In this document: piece after piece, positions 1 to 7,363 of the stretch
Layout of the letters: each line of letters opens with the position of its first letter
Numbering within the stretch: the stretch's first letter is position 1
Source: Desulfarculus sp.
GTDB taxonomy: Bacteria; Desulfobacterota; Desulfarculia; Desulfarculales; Desulfarculaceae
NCBI GenBank assembly: GCA_020216805.1
Contig: JAIWNN010000112.1
Coordinates: 1-15,398 of the forward strand
DNA length: 15,398 bases
Direction of reading: 5' to 3'
Made by a program: the position numbers and the translations under genes
The notes under the pieces: model-generated
The model's input: only the letters and a program-made list of their open reading frames with translations
Database searches by the model: none
Told to the model about the DNA's origin: nothing

Positions 1-1858
1 AGGTGTCGTTGTAGACCTTGAAGTGATCAAGGTCCACGTAGACGAAGGCCGTGGCGGAATCCCCGGAGCAACGCGCTTCGATCTCCTGCTCCAGGGCCAC
101 GTTGCCCGGCAGGCCGGTCAAGGGGCTCATGCCCCGGGCCATCTCCACCTGGACCCGGGCCAGGGCGTCCAGCATTTTCTGGACGCTGACGATGCCGGTC
201 AGGTAGCCGTCCTCGGTGACGATGATGTGGTCGTAGAGCTTGAAGCGGTCGCGGTTCATGGCGGTCTTGGCCACCTGCTCCACCGGCGCGGAGCCCTCCA
301 CGATCAAGGGGGCCGCGTCCATCACCCGGCTGACCGAGCGTTCCCAATACAGCGCGGTGCCGTAGTAGGTGCCCAACTGACGGTCCAGGGCGTGGCTCAT
401 CACCAGGCCCACCGGCTTGCCCCGGTCCACCACCACCACCCCGGAGATGGGCTGGTGGTCCAACATCCGCTTGACCTCGCGGGTGCGGGCCTCGGTGGAG
501 ACCTGGTGGGCCGGCTCCACCAACTCGCGCACCGGGATCGAGCAGGCCCACTCCTTCTTGGCTCCGCCGCGGATGCTGCGCTTGAGCGGCAGGTTGGCGC
601 GCGGCTGGGGCTTGGGAGCGGCCGGCCGGGCCAGGAAATAGCCCTGGCCGTAGTGCACCCCCATCGCCACCAGGCTGGTCAGCTCGGTCTCGGTCTCGAT
701 GCCCTCGGCCACGATGGCGCAGCCGATCTTGTCGGCGAAGGCCACCAGGGTCTCCACCAGGGCGCGCTGCACCGGGTTGGCGTCGATGCCGTGAATCAGC
801 CCCATGTCCACCTTGATGTAGTCCGGCCGCACCTTGGCGATGGAGCTCAGGCCGGAGTAGCCGGTGCCCACGTCGTCGATGGCCACCAGGTAGCCCTGGG
901 AGCGATAGTGATCCAGGGTGCGGTGAAACAGGGTGAAGTCCTTGATGGAGTGGCGCTCGGTGATCTCGAAGACCACGTTGTGGGGCCTAAGCCCGCAACC
1001 GTCCAAAAGCCGCCGGGTCTCGCCGGAGCGGAAGTCCGGCGCGCCCATGGTCTGGGGGTGGATGTTCAGGAAAATCTTCTGCCCTGGCAGCAGCCCGCCC
1101 AGGCCGGCCAGGGCCTGTTCGCGGCAGGCCCGCTCCAGGCCGAACAAGGCCCCCACCTCCTCGGCGAAGTCGAAGAGCAGGCCCGGGGAGTGGAAGTGGT
1201 CGCCAACCGGCCCCCGGGCCAGGGCCTCCCAGCCCAGGGTGTCGCCGGTGCGCAGGTCCACGATGGGTTGGTAGACCGCCGACAACAGCGGCGTCTCCAC
1301 CACCCGGCGGAAGGCCTGCATCAGACCCAGCTTGGTGTAATCCAGCTCCCCGGCCGCCACCTGACGGGCGTCGCACAGGGCGTTGTAGAGCAGGGTCTCC
1401 AGACCCCGGCCGGGCTCGGCCGGCAGCCAGGCGCAACCCACGTCCACCATCAGATCCTGGCCGGTGAGCTGCACCGCGGTGGGGCCCAACTGGGTGCGCA
1501 GGGCCAGACGCAGGCGCAGACCCAGGTCCAGCAGGTGCTCCTGGTCGTGGTTGCCGTTGGCGAACAGGATCATGAAGCTGGAGGGGTCCACCCGCTCGAT
1601 GATCTGCAACCGCTGGGGATGAAGCAACTGAGGGGTGATCCGGCGCAGCAGGTTCTCCACCGCCTCGGCCACCTCCCCGGCCAGTTGCTGGCCATATAGG
1701 CGGACGAACAGAGGGAAGGCCGCCAGGTTGACCCACAACAGGCCCACGCCGGCCCCCTGGCTCAGGCGGGCTTCCAATTCACCGCGCAAGGGGGCGCGCA
1801 GGCAGGCGAAGGCGGGCAGATCCTCGGTGCGCGGACGCAGGATGGGGTTGGACATCAT
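1..1858 (-). CDS. Cyclic-di-GMP protein: degenerate GGDEF - EAL - CBS pair - GGDEF (partial, C-terminus off the left edge)
   Basis: This multidomain cyclic-di-GMP turnover protein shows about 619 codons; the rest lies beyond base 1. The N-terminus (residues ~25-170) has the layout of a GGDEF domain, but the signature is replaced by DPSSF, so it is probably a non-catalytic or sensory copy. The EAL domain follows, with YQPIVDL near 195, WEALAR near 209, FLNIHP, EITER, AIDDVGTGYSGL near 324-335, KVD, VAEGIET and QGYFLARP. All usual catalytic and metal residues are visible, so phosphodiesterase activity is likely. A CBS-type pair (~437-570) and the start of a second GGDEF domain (SPLTGLPGN near 577, then YVDLDHFK) come next; the GGDEF motif itself is outside the window. 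The start is uncertain. I chose the ATG pair at 1858, which has no clear ribosome site. The in-frame ATG at 1903, preceded by GGTGGTG, would add 15 residues. The gene lies about 300 bp downstream of phoU on the same strand and may be a separate transcript. Confidence 0.9.
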   Translation of the reverse strand, partial: MMSNPILRPRTEDLPAFACLRAPLRGELEARLSQGAGVGLLWVNLAAFPLFVRLYGQQLAGEVAEAVENLLRRITPQLLHPQRLQIIERVDPSSFMILFANGNHDQEHLLDLGLRLRLALRTQLGPTAVQLTGQDLMVDVGCAWLPAEPGRGLETLLYNALCDARQVAAGELDYTKLGLMQAFRRVVETPLLSAVYQPIVDLRTGDTLGWEALARGPVGDHFHSPGLLFDFAEEVGALFGLERACREQALAGLGGLLPGQKIFLNIHPQTMGAPDFRSGETRRLLDGCGLRPHNVVFEITERHSIKDFTLFHRTLDHYRSQGYLVAIDDVGTGYSGLSSIAKVRPDYIKVDMGLIHGIDANPVQRALVETLVAFADKIGCAIVAEGIETETELTSLVAMGVHYGQGYFLARPAAPKPQPRANLPLKRSIRGGAKKEWACSIPVRELVEPAHQVSTEARTREVKRMLDHQPISGVVVVDRGKPVGLVMSHALDRQLGTYYGTALYWERSVSRVMDAAPLIVEGSAPVEQVAKTAMNRDRFKLYDHIIVTEDGYLTGIVSVQKMLDALARVQVEMARGMSPLTGLPGNVALEQEIEARCSGDSATAFVYVDLDHFKVYNDT

Positions 1859-2158
1859 TGACCGGGAGGGAGCCAGGGAAGCCTGGCAGAGTGCTTCGGG
1901 CATCAAGCACCACCACGAGCGAACCTGCGCGGAGTGGCCGCGAGGTGGGGGGTATTCACCAAGATGGGACCGACCCGGCATGGGTCGTCGTTCGTCACGA
2001 GGCAATAGATATCAGCCCTCGGTGACGATCGGATGGCGGGGCGATGAAGCTTGGGTTAAGTGGAGTGGGTTAACCCGCCGGGGATTTGCGATCACAGCTC
2101 GGCGACGGAATCAAACGGCGCCACGCCCCACGGCCCGGCCCAAAGCCGGTGCGGGGGG
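1859..2158. other. Intergenic region between phoU and the EAL/GGDEF gene
   Basis: These 300 bases contain no convincing gene. They include two copies of the octamer TGGGTTAA (2052-2059 and 2066-2073, 14 bp apart), the second forming the palindrome GGGTTAACCC. A GC-rich imperfect hairpin lies close behind the phoU stop (about 2120-2155) without a good T-run, so it is at best a weak terminator. A promoter for the EAL/GGDEF gene would be expected here, but I could not identify one with confidence. Confidence 0.4.
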
Positions 2159-2845
2159 CTAGCGCGAGCCCGTCCCGGTCTCGGCGGGATTCTGGTGGCG
2201 GATGATGCGCCCCTCCACCAGATAGACCACCTCCTCGGCGATGTTGGTGGCCTCGTCGCCCAGGCGCTCCAGGTGGCGGCTGGCCAGGATGAACTCCACC
2301 CCGCGCCGGATCAGGCGGCGTTCGGCCGTCATCCAGCCGATCATCTCTTCCAGGAAGGAGCGGTTGAGGCTGTCCAGGTCGTCGTCGCGGCGCAGGACGT
2401 GGGTGGCCAGGCGCACCGACTCCTGCACGAAGGCGTCCAGGCAATCGCGGGTCATCTCGCGGGCGATGTCGGCCATGTGCAGCAGGGTGCCCGGCACCTC
2501 GGTGGGCGAAAGCTCCTCGATGGCCATGGCCCGCTGGGCCAGGTTCACCGCCTGGTCGCCCATGCGCTCCAGATAGGCGCAGATCTTGATCACCGCCGCC
2601 AAAAAACGCAGATCCACCGCCACCGGCTGCTGGGTGGCCAGCAGGGTGATGCAACGCTCCTCGATGTTGTTCTGCATCAGGTCGATGCGCCGGTCGCCGC
2701 GCACCACCGCCCGCGCCAGCTCCAGATCGCGGCGGGCCAGGGCGGTGGTGGCGTCGTGGATGGCCTCCTCCACCAGGGCGGCCATCTTGAGGAGCTCCTC
2801 CTTGACCTGCTGCATCTGGCGGTGAAAATACGAAACCGTGTTCAT
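2159..2845 (-). CDS. phoU: Phosphate signalling regulator PhoU
   Basis: PhoU (228 aa) is the cytoplasmic helical protein linking Pst transporter activity to the PhoR/PhoB two-component system; it keeps the Pho regulon off when phosphate is plentiful. The sequence shows the two tandem helical-bundle repeats typical of the family, each with its metal-site motif: YLERMGDQAVN at residues 91-101 and HLERLGDEATN at 191-201. The length is normal. The start at 2845 (MNTVSYFHRQ) matches the usual PhoU N-terminus and has GAGGA 11 bases upstream. An upstream in-frame ATG at 2938 would add 31 residues, mostly translated from the inserted element, and is rejected. The gene was probably once 34 bp behind pstB; the element at 2880-3116 now separates them. 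The stop is TAG at 2159-2161. Confidence 0.95.
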   Translation of the reverse strand: MNTVSYFHRQMQQVKEELLKMAALVEEAIHDATTALARRDLELARAVVRGDRRIDLMQNNIEERCITLLATQQPVAVDLRFLAAVIKICAYLERMGDQAVNLAQRAMAIEELSPTEVPGTLLHMADIAREMTRDCLDAFVQESVRLATHVLRRDDDLDSLNRSFLEEMIGWMTAERRLIRRGVEFILASRHLERLGDEATNIAEEVVYLVEGRIIRHQNPAETGTGSR

Positions 2846-2879
2846 GTGGGCGTTGGTCCTCGCGGGTATTTTTTGCGGC

Positions 2880-3116
2880 CTAGGGCCTGTTAGCACAAAC
2901 GTAATAACCAGATTAATGATCCAAATCGAGGCGGACACCGAGTCCCGCGTGAAAGCCTCTTGTTGTCATTGCGAGGAGCGAAGCGACGCGGCAATCTCTC
3001 CCGGTATATCCAACATGATGAAAGCAATAAACAATACCGCGAGAGATTGTTTCGCTACGCTCGCAATGACATCCAGAAACGCACAACATCAACCTAGCAA
3101 TATTAACAGGCCCTAG
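2880..3116. mobile_element. MITE-like element between pstB and phoU: terminal inverted repeats plus CTAG on both flanks
   Basis: The 13-base ends CTAGGGCCTGTTA (2880-2892) and TAACAGGCCCTAG (3104-3116) are perfect inverted repeats around AT-richer DNA that stands out from the GC-rich surroundings. CTAG lies at both outer edges, consistent with a 4-bp target duplication flanking a 229-bp element (2884-3112) with 9-bp inverted ends. No transposase is encoded. The right CTAG contains the pstB stop codon. Removing the element with one CTAG would leave a 34-bp pstB-phoU gap that still carries the phoU ribosome site, as expected for a pst operon. A dispersed palindromic repeat (2964-3071) is nested inside. 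Palindromic CTAG/YTAR targets are known for part of the IS5 family, but assignment to that family is only a suggestion. Confidence 0.72.
2964..3071. repeat. Inverted pair of dispersed REP-like repeats (copy A)
   Basis: The left arm, 2964-2999, starts TGTCATTGCGAG and ends GCAATCTCT. The right arm, 3041-3071, is its imperfect reverse complement (AGAGATTG...CGCAATGACA). About 41 bases of AT-rich loop separate them, so the transcript could fold into a long hairpin. The same core recurs at 10355-10383 and 13882-13964, which makes this a dispersed family rather than a chance palindrome. Its position inside the CTAG-flanked element suggests either that it is part of that element or that one inserted into the other. 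Confidence 0.8.
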
Positions 3117-3880
3117 CCGAAGCGGCCGGTGATGTAATGCTCGGTCTGTTCCTTGCGGGGCCGGGTGAAGATCTCCTCGGTGGGGCCCATCTCCACCAGG
3201 CGTCCCATGTAGAAGAAGGCGGTCTCGTCGGAGACGCGGGCCGCCTGCTGCATGTTGTGGGTGACGATGATGACCGTGTAGTTGCGCTTGAGTTCCTTGA
3301 CCAGCTCCTCGATGCGGGCGGTGGCGATGGGATCCAGGGCGCTGGTGGGTTCGTCCATCAACAACACTTCCGGCTCCATGGCCACCGCGCGGGCGATGCA
3401 CAGGCGCTGCTGCTGCCCGCCGGAGAGCCCCAGGGCCGACTGGTGCAGGATGTCCTTGACCTCCTCCCAGATGGCCGCCGCCTTGAGGCTGCGCTCCACC
3501 AACTCGTCCAGCTTGGCCCGGTCGCGCAGGCCGTGCAGGCGCGGACCGTAGGCCACGTTGTTGTAGATGGACTTGGGGAAGGGGTTGGGCTTCTGGAAGA
3601 CCATGCCGATGCGCCGACGCACCTGCACCGGGTCCACCTCGGGTCCGTAGAGGTTCACCCCCTCGAAGATCACCCGCCCCTCCACCCGGGTCCCGGGGAT
3701 CAGGTCGTTCATGCGGTTCAGGAGCCGCAGAAAGGTGGACTTGCCGCAGCCGGAGGGGCCGATCAGGGCCGTGACTTGGCTGCGCACGATCTTGAGGTTG
3801 ATGTTGGTCAGGGCCTGGGACTCGCTGTAATAGAAGTTCAGGTCCTCTACCGAGATGATGGGCTCGGGGGCGTCTACCAT
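3113..3880 (-). CDS. pstB: Phosphate ABC transporter ATP-binding protein PstB
   Basis: PstB (255 aa) is the cytoplasmic ATPase that powers high-affinity phosphate import through PstC/PstA. Visible motifs are Walker [10 protein letters not shown] (41-49), the Q-loop in VFQKPNPFP (Q96), the ABC signature LSGGQQQR (152-159), Walker B VLLMDEP (172-178), the D-loop SALD and the switch His in THN (H208). Length and the C-terminal [13 protein letters not shown]...HYITGRFG are typical of the family. The ATG at 3880 overlaps the end of pstA by 7 bp, indicating translational coupling. The stop codon TAG (3113-3115) lies in the CTAG sequence at the edge of the inserted element, so the element sits exactly behind the gene and leaves the protein intact. 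Confidence 0.97.
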   Translation of the reverse strand: MVDAPEPIISVEDLNFYYSESQALTNINLKIVRSQVTALIGPSGCGKSTFLRLLNRMNDLIPGTRVEGRVIFEGVNLYGPEVDPVQVRRRIGMVFQKPNPFPKSIYNNVAYGPRLHGLRDRAKLDELVERSLKAAAIWEEVKDILHQSALGLSGGQQQRLCIARAVAMEPEVLLMDEPTSALDPIATARIEELVKELKRNYTVIIVTHNMQQAARVSDETAFFYMGRLVEMGPTEEIFTRPRKEQTEHYITGRFG

Positions 3881-4743
3881 TTCTTGGTCCTGCGCATCCG
3901 GGTGCGGGTGATGATGGCCACCAGGCTCAACCCCAGCACCAGGCAGATGAGCACCAGCACCGTGCCATACTGCAGCGGCCGGGTCTGGGCGATATGGGTG
4001 CCGGCGGTGGCCAGGACGTAGATGTGGTAGGGCAGGGCCATCACCTGGCTGAAGATGCTGTCGGGCAGATAGAGGGTGTAGAAGGTGGCGGCGGTGAACA
4101 TGATGGGCGCGGTCTCGCCGGCGGCGCGGCCGATGCCCAGGATGCTGCCGGTGAGGATGCCGGGCAGGGCCGCCGGCAGGACGACCTTGCGGATGGTCTG
4201 CCAGCGGGTGGCCCCCAGGGCCAGGGACGCCTCGCGGAAGGTGCTGGGCACCTGCCGCAACGCCTCCTCGCTGGCCCCGATCACGGTGGGAAGGATCAGA
4301 AGACCCAGGGTCAGCGAGCCGGCCAGGATGCTCACCCCCATGCCGAAGAAGACCACAAAGAGGCCCAGGCCGAACAGACCGAAGACCACCGAGGGCACTC
4401 CGGCCAGGTTCTGGATGCCCAGGCGGACCACCTTGAGGATGCGGCCGTCGCTGGCGTATTCGCTCAGGTAGATGCTGGCCGCCACCCCCAGGGGCAGGGC
4501 CACCAGGATCGCGCCCAGGGTCAGGTAGATGGTGCCCATGATGGCCGGAAAGATGCCGCCCTCGGTCATGGAGTTTCGGGGCGGCTGGCTGATGAACTCC
4601 CAGCTCAGGGACCCGAGGCCATGGATCAGCACGAAGAGCAGGATGCCCCCCAGGGACAGGAGCACCACCAGCATGGCCAGGCGGAAAACCATGAAGGCCA
4701 GGGCCTCGCGCAGCTTGCGGGCGGACAGGGAATGCCAGCTCAT
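3874..4743 (-). CDS. pstA: Phosphate ABC transporter permease PstA
   Basis: PstA (289 aa) is one of the two inner-membrane permeases of the Pst phosphate importer. The sequence shows a hydrophobic helix at about residues 17-40, a periplasmic stretch, then five further membrane segments. The cytoplasmic coupling (EAA) loop reads [11 protein letters not shown]...[10 protein letters not shown] and contacts PstB. The start is ATG at 4743, which overlaps the pstC stop in an ATGA arrangement; the reading frame stays open upstream, but only as a shadow of pstC. The C-terminus is basic (TRMRRTKKW). It overlaps pstB by 7 bp, so pstC, pstA and pstB form one tightly coupled unit. Confidence 0.95.
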   Translation of the reverse strand: MSWHSLSARKLREALAFMVFRLAMLVVLLSLGGILLFVLIHGLGSLSWEFISQPPRNSMTEGGIFPAIMGTIYLTLGAILVALPLGVAASIYLSEYASDGRILKVVRLGIQNLAGVPSVVFGLFGLGLFVVFFGMGVSILAGSLTLGLLILPTVIGASEEALRQVPSTFREASLALGATRWQTIRKVVLPAALPGILTGSILGIGRAAGETAPIMFTAATFYTLYLPDSIFSQVMALPYHIYVLATAGTHIAQTRPLQYGTVLVLICLVLGLSLVAIITRTRMRRTKKW

Positions 4744-5741
4744 AGGGTGGCGGCTCCCTTCTGCTGGAACCGCCCGCTGATCCAGGCCGCCACCAGGTTG
4801 AAGCCCAGGGTCAGGAGGAACAGCACGATGCCGATGGCGAACAGGGCGTAGTAGTGTTCGGAGCCGAAGGGCGTCTCGCCCATCTCGGCGGCGATGGTGG
4901 CGGGCATGGGGCGCACCGAGTCGAAAAGGCTGGTCGGAATCTGGGCCGCGCCGCCGGCCACCATCAGCACCACCATGGTCTCGCCCATGGCCCGGCTCAT
5001 GCCCAGGATCACCGCGGTGCCCACCCCGGAGAGCGCGCCGGGCAGCAGCACCCGGGTGAGCGTCTCCCAGCGGGTGGCCCCCAGGGCCAGGGAGGCCTCC
5101 ATCAGGTCCCGCGGCACCGCGTAGAGCGCGTCCTCGCTGATGCTGGTGATGGTGGGAATGGCCATCAGGGCCAGCATGAGCGAGGCGTTGAGGATGTTCA
5201 AGCCGGTGGGGATGTCCAGCATCTCCTGCATCAGGGGGGCGATGACCACCATGCCCACGAAGCCCAGCACCACCGAGGGCAGGCTGGCCAACAGCTCCAC
5301 CCCGGGCTTGACCCACTCGCGCACCCGCGGGGAGGCCACCTCGGCCAGGTACAGGGCCGCGCCCACCCCCAGGGGCACCGCGATCAGGCTGCTGACCAGG
5401 GTCACGCTCATGGAGCCCACGATCAGGGGGCCGATGCCGAAGTCGGGCGGGTCATAGGTGGGATACCAGGCGGTGCCGAAGATGAAGTCGGTCAACGAGA
5501 CGGTCTTGAACAGGTACACGCCCTCGCGGAACAGGAACAGGACGATCAGGGCCATCACCACCACCGAGAACAGGCCGGCGGCGGTGAAGACGATCCGGAT
5601 CCAGGTTTCGCGGTCGCGGTTGCGGGCGCCAATGGGGGTCCGCGCCGGGGGACTGGACGCGGCCACCCCCTTGGCCGCCCCGGCCGCCGGGCCGGCCAGC
5701 GGCTGGGTCGCCACGCTCTGGGCTGGGCTGATGTTGCTCAT
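4740..5741 (-). CDS. pstC: Phosphate ABC transporter permease PstC
   Basis: PstC (333 aa) is the partner permease of PstA. After an Ala/Pro/Gly-rich N-terminal tail of about 45 residues comes the first membrane helix (~48-70), a periplasmic segment with [19 protein letters not shown], then five helices. The coupling-loop motif [14 protein letters not shown]...LLPGALSG is typical. The start at 5741 (MSNISPAQ) is chosen for its ribosome site GGGAG four to five bases upstream. In-frame ATGs at 5816, 5876 and 5897 lack one, and 5897 would lie at or before the predicted transcription start. A Pho-type promoter (5898-5953) gives a leader of roughly 150 nt. The gene overlaps pstA by 4 bp. Confidence 0.93.
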   Translation of the reverse strand: MSNISPAQSVATQPLAGPAAGAAKGVAASSPPARTPIGARNRDRETWIRIVFTAAGLFSVVVMALIVLFLFREGVYLFKTVSLTDFIFGTAWYPTYDPPDFGIGPLIVGSMSVTLVSSLIAVPLGVGAALYLAEVASPRVREWVKPGVELLASLPSVVLGFVGMVVIAPLMQEMLDIPTGLNILNASLMLALMAIPTITSISEDALYAVPRDLMEASLALGATRWETLTRVLLPGALSGVGTAVILGMSRAMGETMVVLMVAGGAAQIPTSLFDSVRPMPATIAAEMGETPFGSEHYYALFAIGIVLFLLTLGFNLVAAWISGRFQQKGAATL

Positions 5742-5897
5742 TTCTCTCCCGATGGCTGTGACGCCAACCTCGTCCTCTTCCCGCGCCGCGGCGGGAATCC
5801 GGGGCTGGGTCGTCATCGGCTTCGGGCCGAGCAAGGGCGAGGCATGGCCGCTCCCCGTTGATCGCGTGTGTTTCATTGCAGCACGAAGCCTGACCAA

Positions 5898-5953
5898 ATT
5901 CTAGGGGTCAAATGCGTACCTGGCGCGGCGGGTTTGTTACAAGTGTGTGACAA
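5898..5953 (-). promoter_or_regulatory. Pho box array and -10 region upstream of pstC
   Basis: Read on the minus strand from 5953, the sequence falls into 11-bp steps: TTGTCACacac, TTGTAACaaac, CCGCCGCgcca, GGTACGCattt. The first two are clear Pho-box half-sites (7-bp direct repeats with 4-bp spacers, compare CTGTCAT in E. coli); the last two are degenerate. Ten bases (5913-5904, ending GACCCC) separate the last half-site from the -10-like TAGAAT (5903-5898). The same geometry and a near-identical CCCCTAGnnT context occur upstream of pstS. It lies just past the porin terminator, so it gives pstCAB its own phosphate-controlled promoter. Confidence 0.75.
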
Positions 5954-5954
5954 A

Positions 5955-5988
5955 ACCTCCGCCCCGGAGCGGGCTCCGGGGCGGAGGT
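5955..5988 (-). terminator. Intrinsic terminator behind the porin gene
   Basis: A perfect 16-bp inverted repeat (5955-5970 against 5973-5988, arms ACCTCCGCCCCGGAGC and its complement) forms a very stable hairpin. On the minus strand it is followed directly by TTTTG. It lies 18 bp behind the porin stop and just before the pstC Pho box, so it separates the pstS-porin transcript from pstCAB. Confidence 0.9.
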
Positions 5989-6006
5989 CGGTCAGTGGGG
6001 ACCGGA

Positions 6007-7284
6007 CTAGAACTTGAAGACCAGGTCCGCGTGGATCATGTCGAACTCGGCGCTGGCGCCGGTGAGCTTCTCGTCCTCGGCCTGGCTGTGGTACCAGGTC
6101 AGCTGGGCGTCGGTGTAATCGAAGATCTTGTACTTGGCGCTGATCACGTAGCCCTTGCGGTTGTTGTAGCCAAAGTCGCTGTCGCTGAAGAAGCCGGGGG
6201 TGGCGTTGGCCTGGATGACCTTGTAGTCGAAGGTCATGCCGAAGCTGGCGTAGTCGAAGCCCACGCCCACGTCGTAGCCGGTGTCCTTGCCGTCGGCCGC
6301 GCCGGTGGAATCGTCGTCGGAGTTCTTCATGTAGTGGCCCCAGACGCTGGCCTTGAAACTGCCGCCGAAGTTGTGGGAGTACTTGCCGTAGACGTCCCAG
6401 ACCTTGAACTTGGGCAGCTCGCCGTTGGCCAGCTTGACATTGCCGCGCAGGTCGGTGGGGAAGTTGCCGACCTTGTTGTAGCGGTTCCAGTCATAATAGC
6501 TGGCGGCCAGGGTCAGGTCGCAGACGCCCTGCTTCCACTTCAGGCCGACCTGGGGGGCGTAGAGGTAGACGTCGCCGGGATCGTCCTTGCTCTGCTCTTT
6601 GACCGAAAAGGCGCCCAGGGTGATGAAGGGCTTCAGCGCGCCCTTCTTGTTGAACATCAACATGGCCGCCGCGCCCTCGGGGTTGATGTCGCTGTCCCAC
6701 ATGATGTTGGTGGTGACGAAGGGGTTGTTGATCTTGCCGGCGGTCAGGCTCAGGAAGCGATCCGGCAGCATACCCGGGGTCCAGGTGGCCCAGGCCTGGT
6801 CGATGCCCCAACTTTTCTCGCTGAACCAATTGGTCAAGGTTTCGTTGGTGCTGGTGGGGTCGTCGTCGGCGCCGGAGGCCATGCGCAGGCCCACCTGCAG
6901 GTCCTCGTGGATCTGGCTGCGGGCGCCGAAGCGCAGGCGGTAGCGCCAGCGGGTGCGGTCGTCGGTGGACTTGCCGTTGAAGTCATCGGTCACCTTGTGC
7001 TCCATGCGCAGGCGCAGGTCGCCGAAGAGACTGATGCGCTCCAGCCACTTGGGCAGGGAGTCCTTGGCGGCCTTGCTGGCCACCACCGCCACCTGCTCGC
7101 CCTGCTGGGCCTGGGTCTGCTGCACCTGGCCCAGCTGCCCCTTCAGCTCGTCCAGGCTTTGCTCCAGCATTTTGATCTTCTGCTCCAACTCGACCTGGGT
7201 GGCGGCGGACGCCGGCAGGCCCAGGCCCACGGCCAAGGCCGCGCCCACCAGACACGCGGCCAGGCCCTTGCCAAAACTTCTCAT
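6007..7284 (-). CDS. Outer-membrane porin, Porin_5-like, with N-terminal coiled coil
   Basis: This is a 425-aa outer-membrane beta-barrel protein. The N-terminus is a Sec signal peptide (MRSFGKGLAACLVGAALAVG, cleavage after ASA/AAT), followed by a short coiled coil (~30-60: LEQKIKMLEQSLDELKGQL). The barrel then starts at SLFGDLRLRMEHK, with RTRWRYRLRFGA, GLRMASGADDDPTSTNETL and GKINNPF, a layout I associate with the 'putative porin' family Porin_5. Alternating amphipathic strands run to the final FKF, whose C-terminal Phe is the usual barrel-assembly signal. The start at 7284 has AAGGAG six bases upstream. The gene sits 79 bp behind pstS, is closed by a strong terminator, and falls under the pstS Pho box. 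A role as a phosphate-starvation porin is therefore inferred from context only. It does not resemble OprP/OprO closely enough to name. Confidence 0.88.
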   Translation of the reverse strand: MRSFGKGLAACLVGAALAVGLGLPASAATQVELEQKIKMLEQSLDELKGQLGQVQQTQAQQGEQVAVVASKAAKDSLPKWLERISLFGDLRLRMEHKVTDDFNGKSTDDRTRWRYRLRFGARSQIHEDLQVGLRMASGADDDPTSTNETLTNWFSEKSWGIDQAWATWTPGMLPDRFLSLTAGKINNPFVTTNIMWDSDINPEGAAAMLMFNKKGALKPFITLGAFSVKEQSKDDPGDVYLYAPQVGLKWKQGVCDLTLAASYYDWNRYNKVGNFPTDLRGNVKLANGELPKFKVWDVYGKYSHNFGGSFKASVWGHYMKNSDDDSTGAADGKDTGYDVGVGFDYASFGMTFDYKVIQANATPGFFSDSDFGYNNRKGYVISAKYKIFDYTDAQLTWYHSQAEDEKLTGASAEFDMIHADLVFKF

Positions 7285-7314
7285 CTCGCACTCCTTTTCA
7301 CGTTGTCTCAAACG

Positions 7315-7348
7315 CCGGACCGCAACCCCCTTCGGTGTCGCGGTCCGG
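7315..7348 (-). promoter_or_regulatory. Hairpin in the pstS-porin gap
   Basis: A perfect 9-bp inverted repeat, CCGGACCGC (7315-7323) and GCGGTCCGG (7340-7348), spans a 16-base loop in the 79-bp gap. No proper T-run follows on the minus strand (GCGTTTGAG), so it looks less like a full terminator than a stabilising or attenuating hairpin. Such a structure would keep pstS mRNA more abundant than porin mRNA, as is common behind binding-protein genes. Confidence 0.55.
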
Positions 7349-7363
7349 CCGCCAGCCGATTGA

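Noticed and set aside
23..1699. 558-codon plus-strand open frame, rich in His, Gly and Gln
   Set aside because: It is the complement of the EAL/CBS/GGDEF gene; the opposite frame has recognisable domains, and open antisense frames are common at this GC content.
2159..2938. Longer PhoU starting at the ATG at 2938
   Set aside because: The extra 31 residues come mostly from the inserted element; MNTVSYFH at 2845 matches the family N-terminus and has GAGGA upstream.
2964..3071. CRISPR array, considered because of repeated arms
   Set aside because: The arms are inverted rather than direct, there are only two, no regular spacers exist, and no cas genes are nearby.
2838..3116. Plus-strand 92-codon frame across the inserted element
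   Set aside because: It consists of translated repeat arms and intergenic DNA, with no ribosome site.
3874..5316. Long 480-codon frame including pstA
   Set aside because: The upstream part is a shadow of pstC; the ATGA overlap at 4743-4740 and the hydrophobic N-terminus mark the true start.
4740..5897. Longer PstC starting at 5897
   Set aside because: That ATG lies at or ahead of the predicted transcription start and lacks a ribosome site; 5741 has GGGAG.
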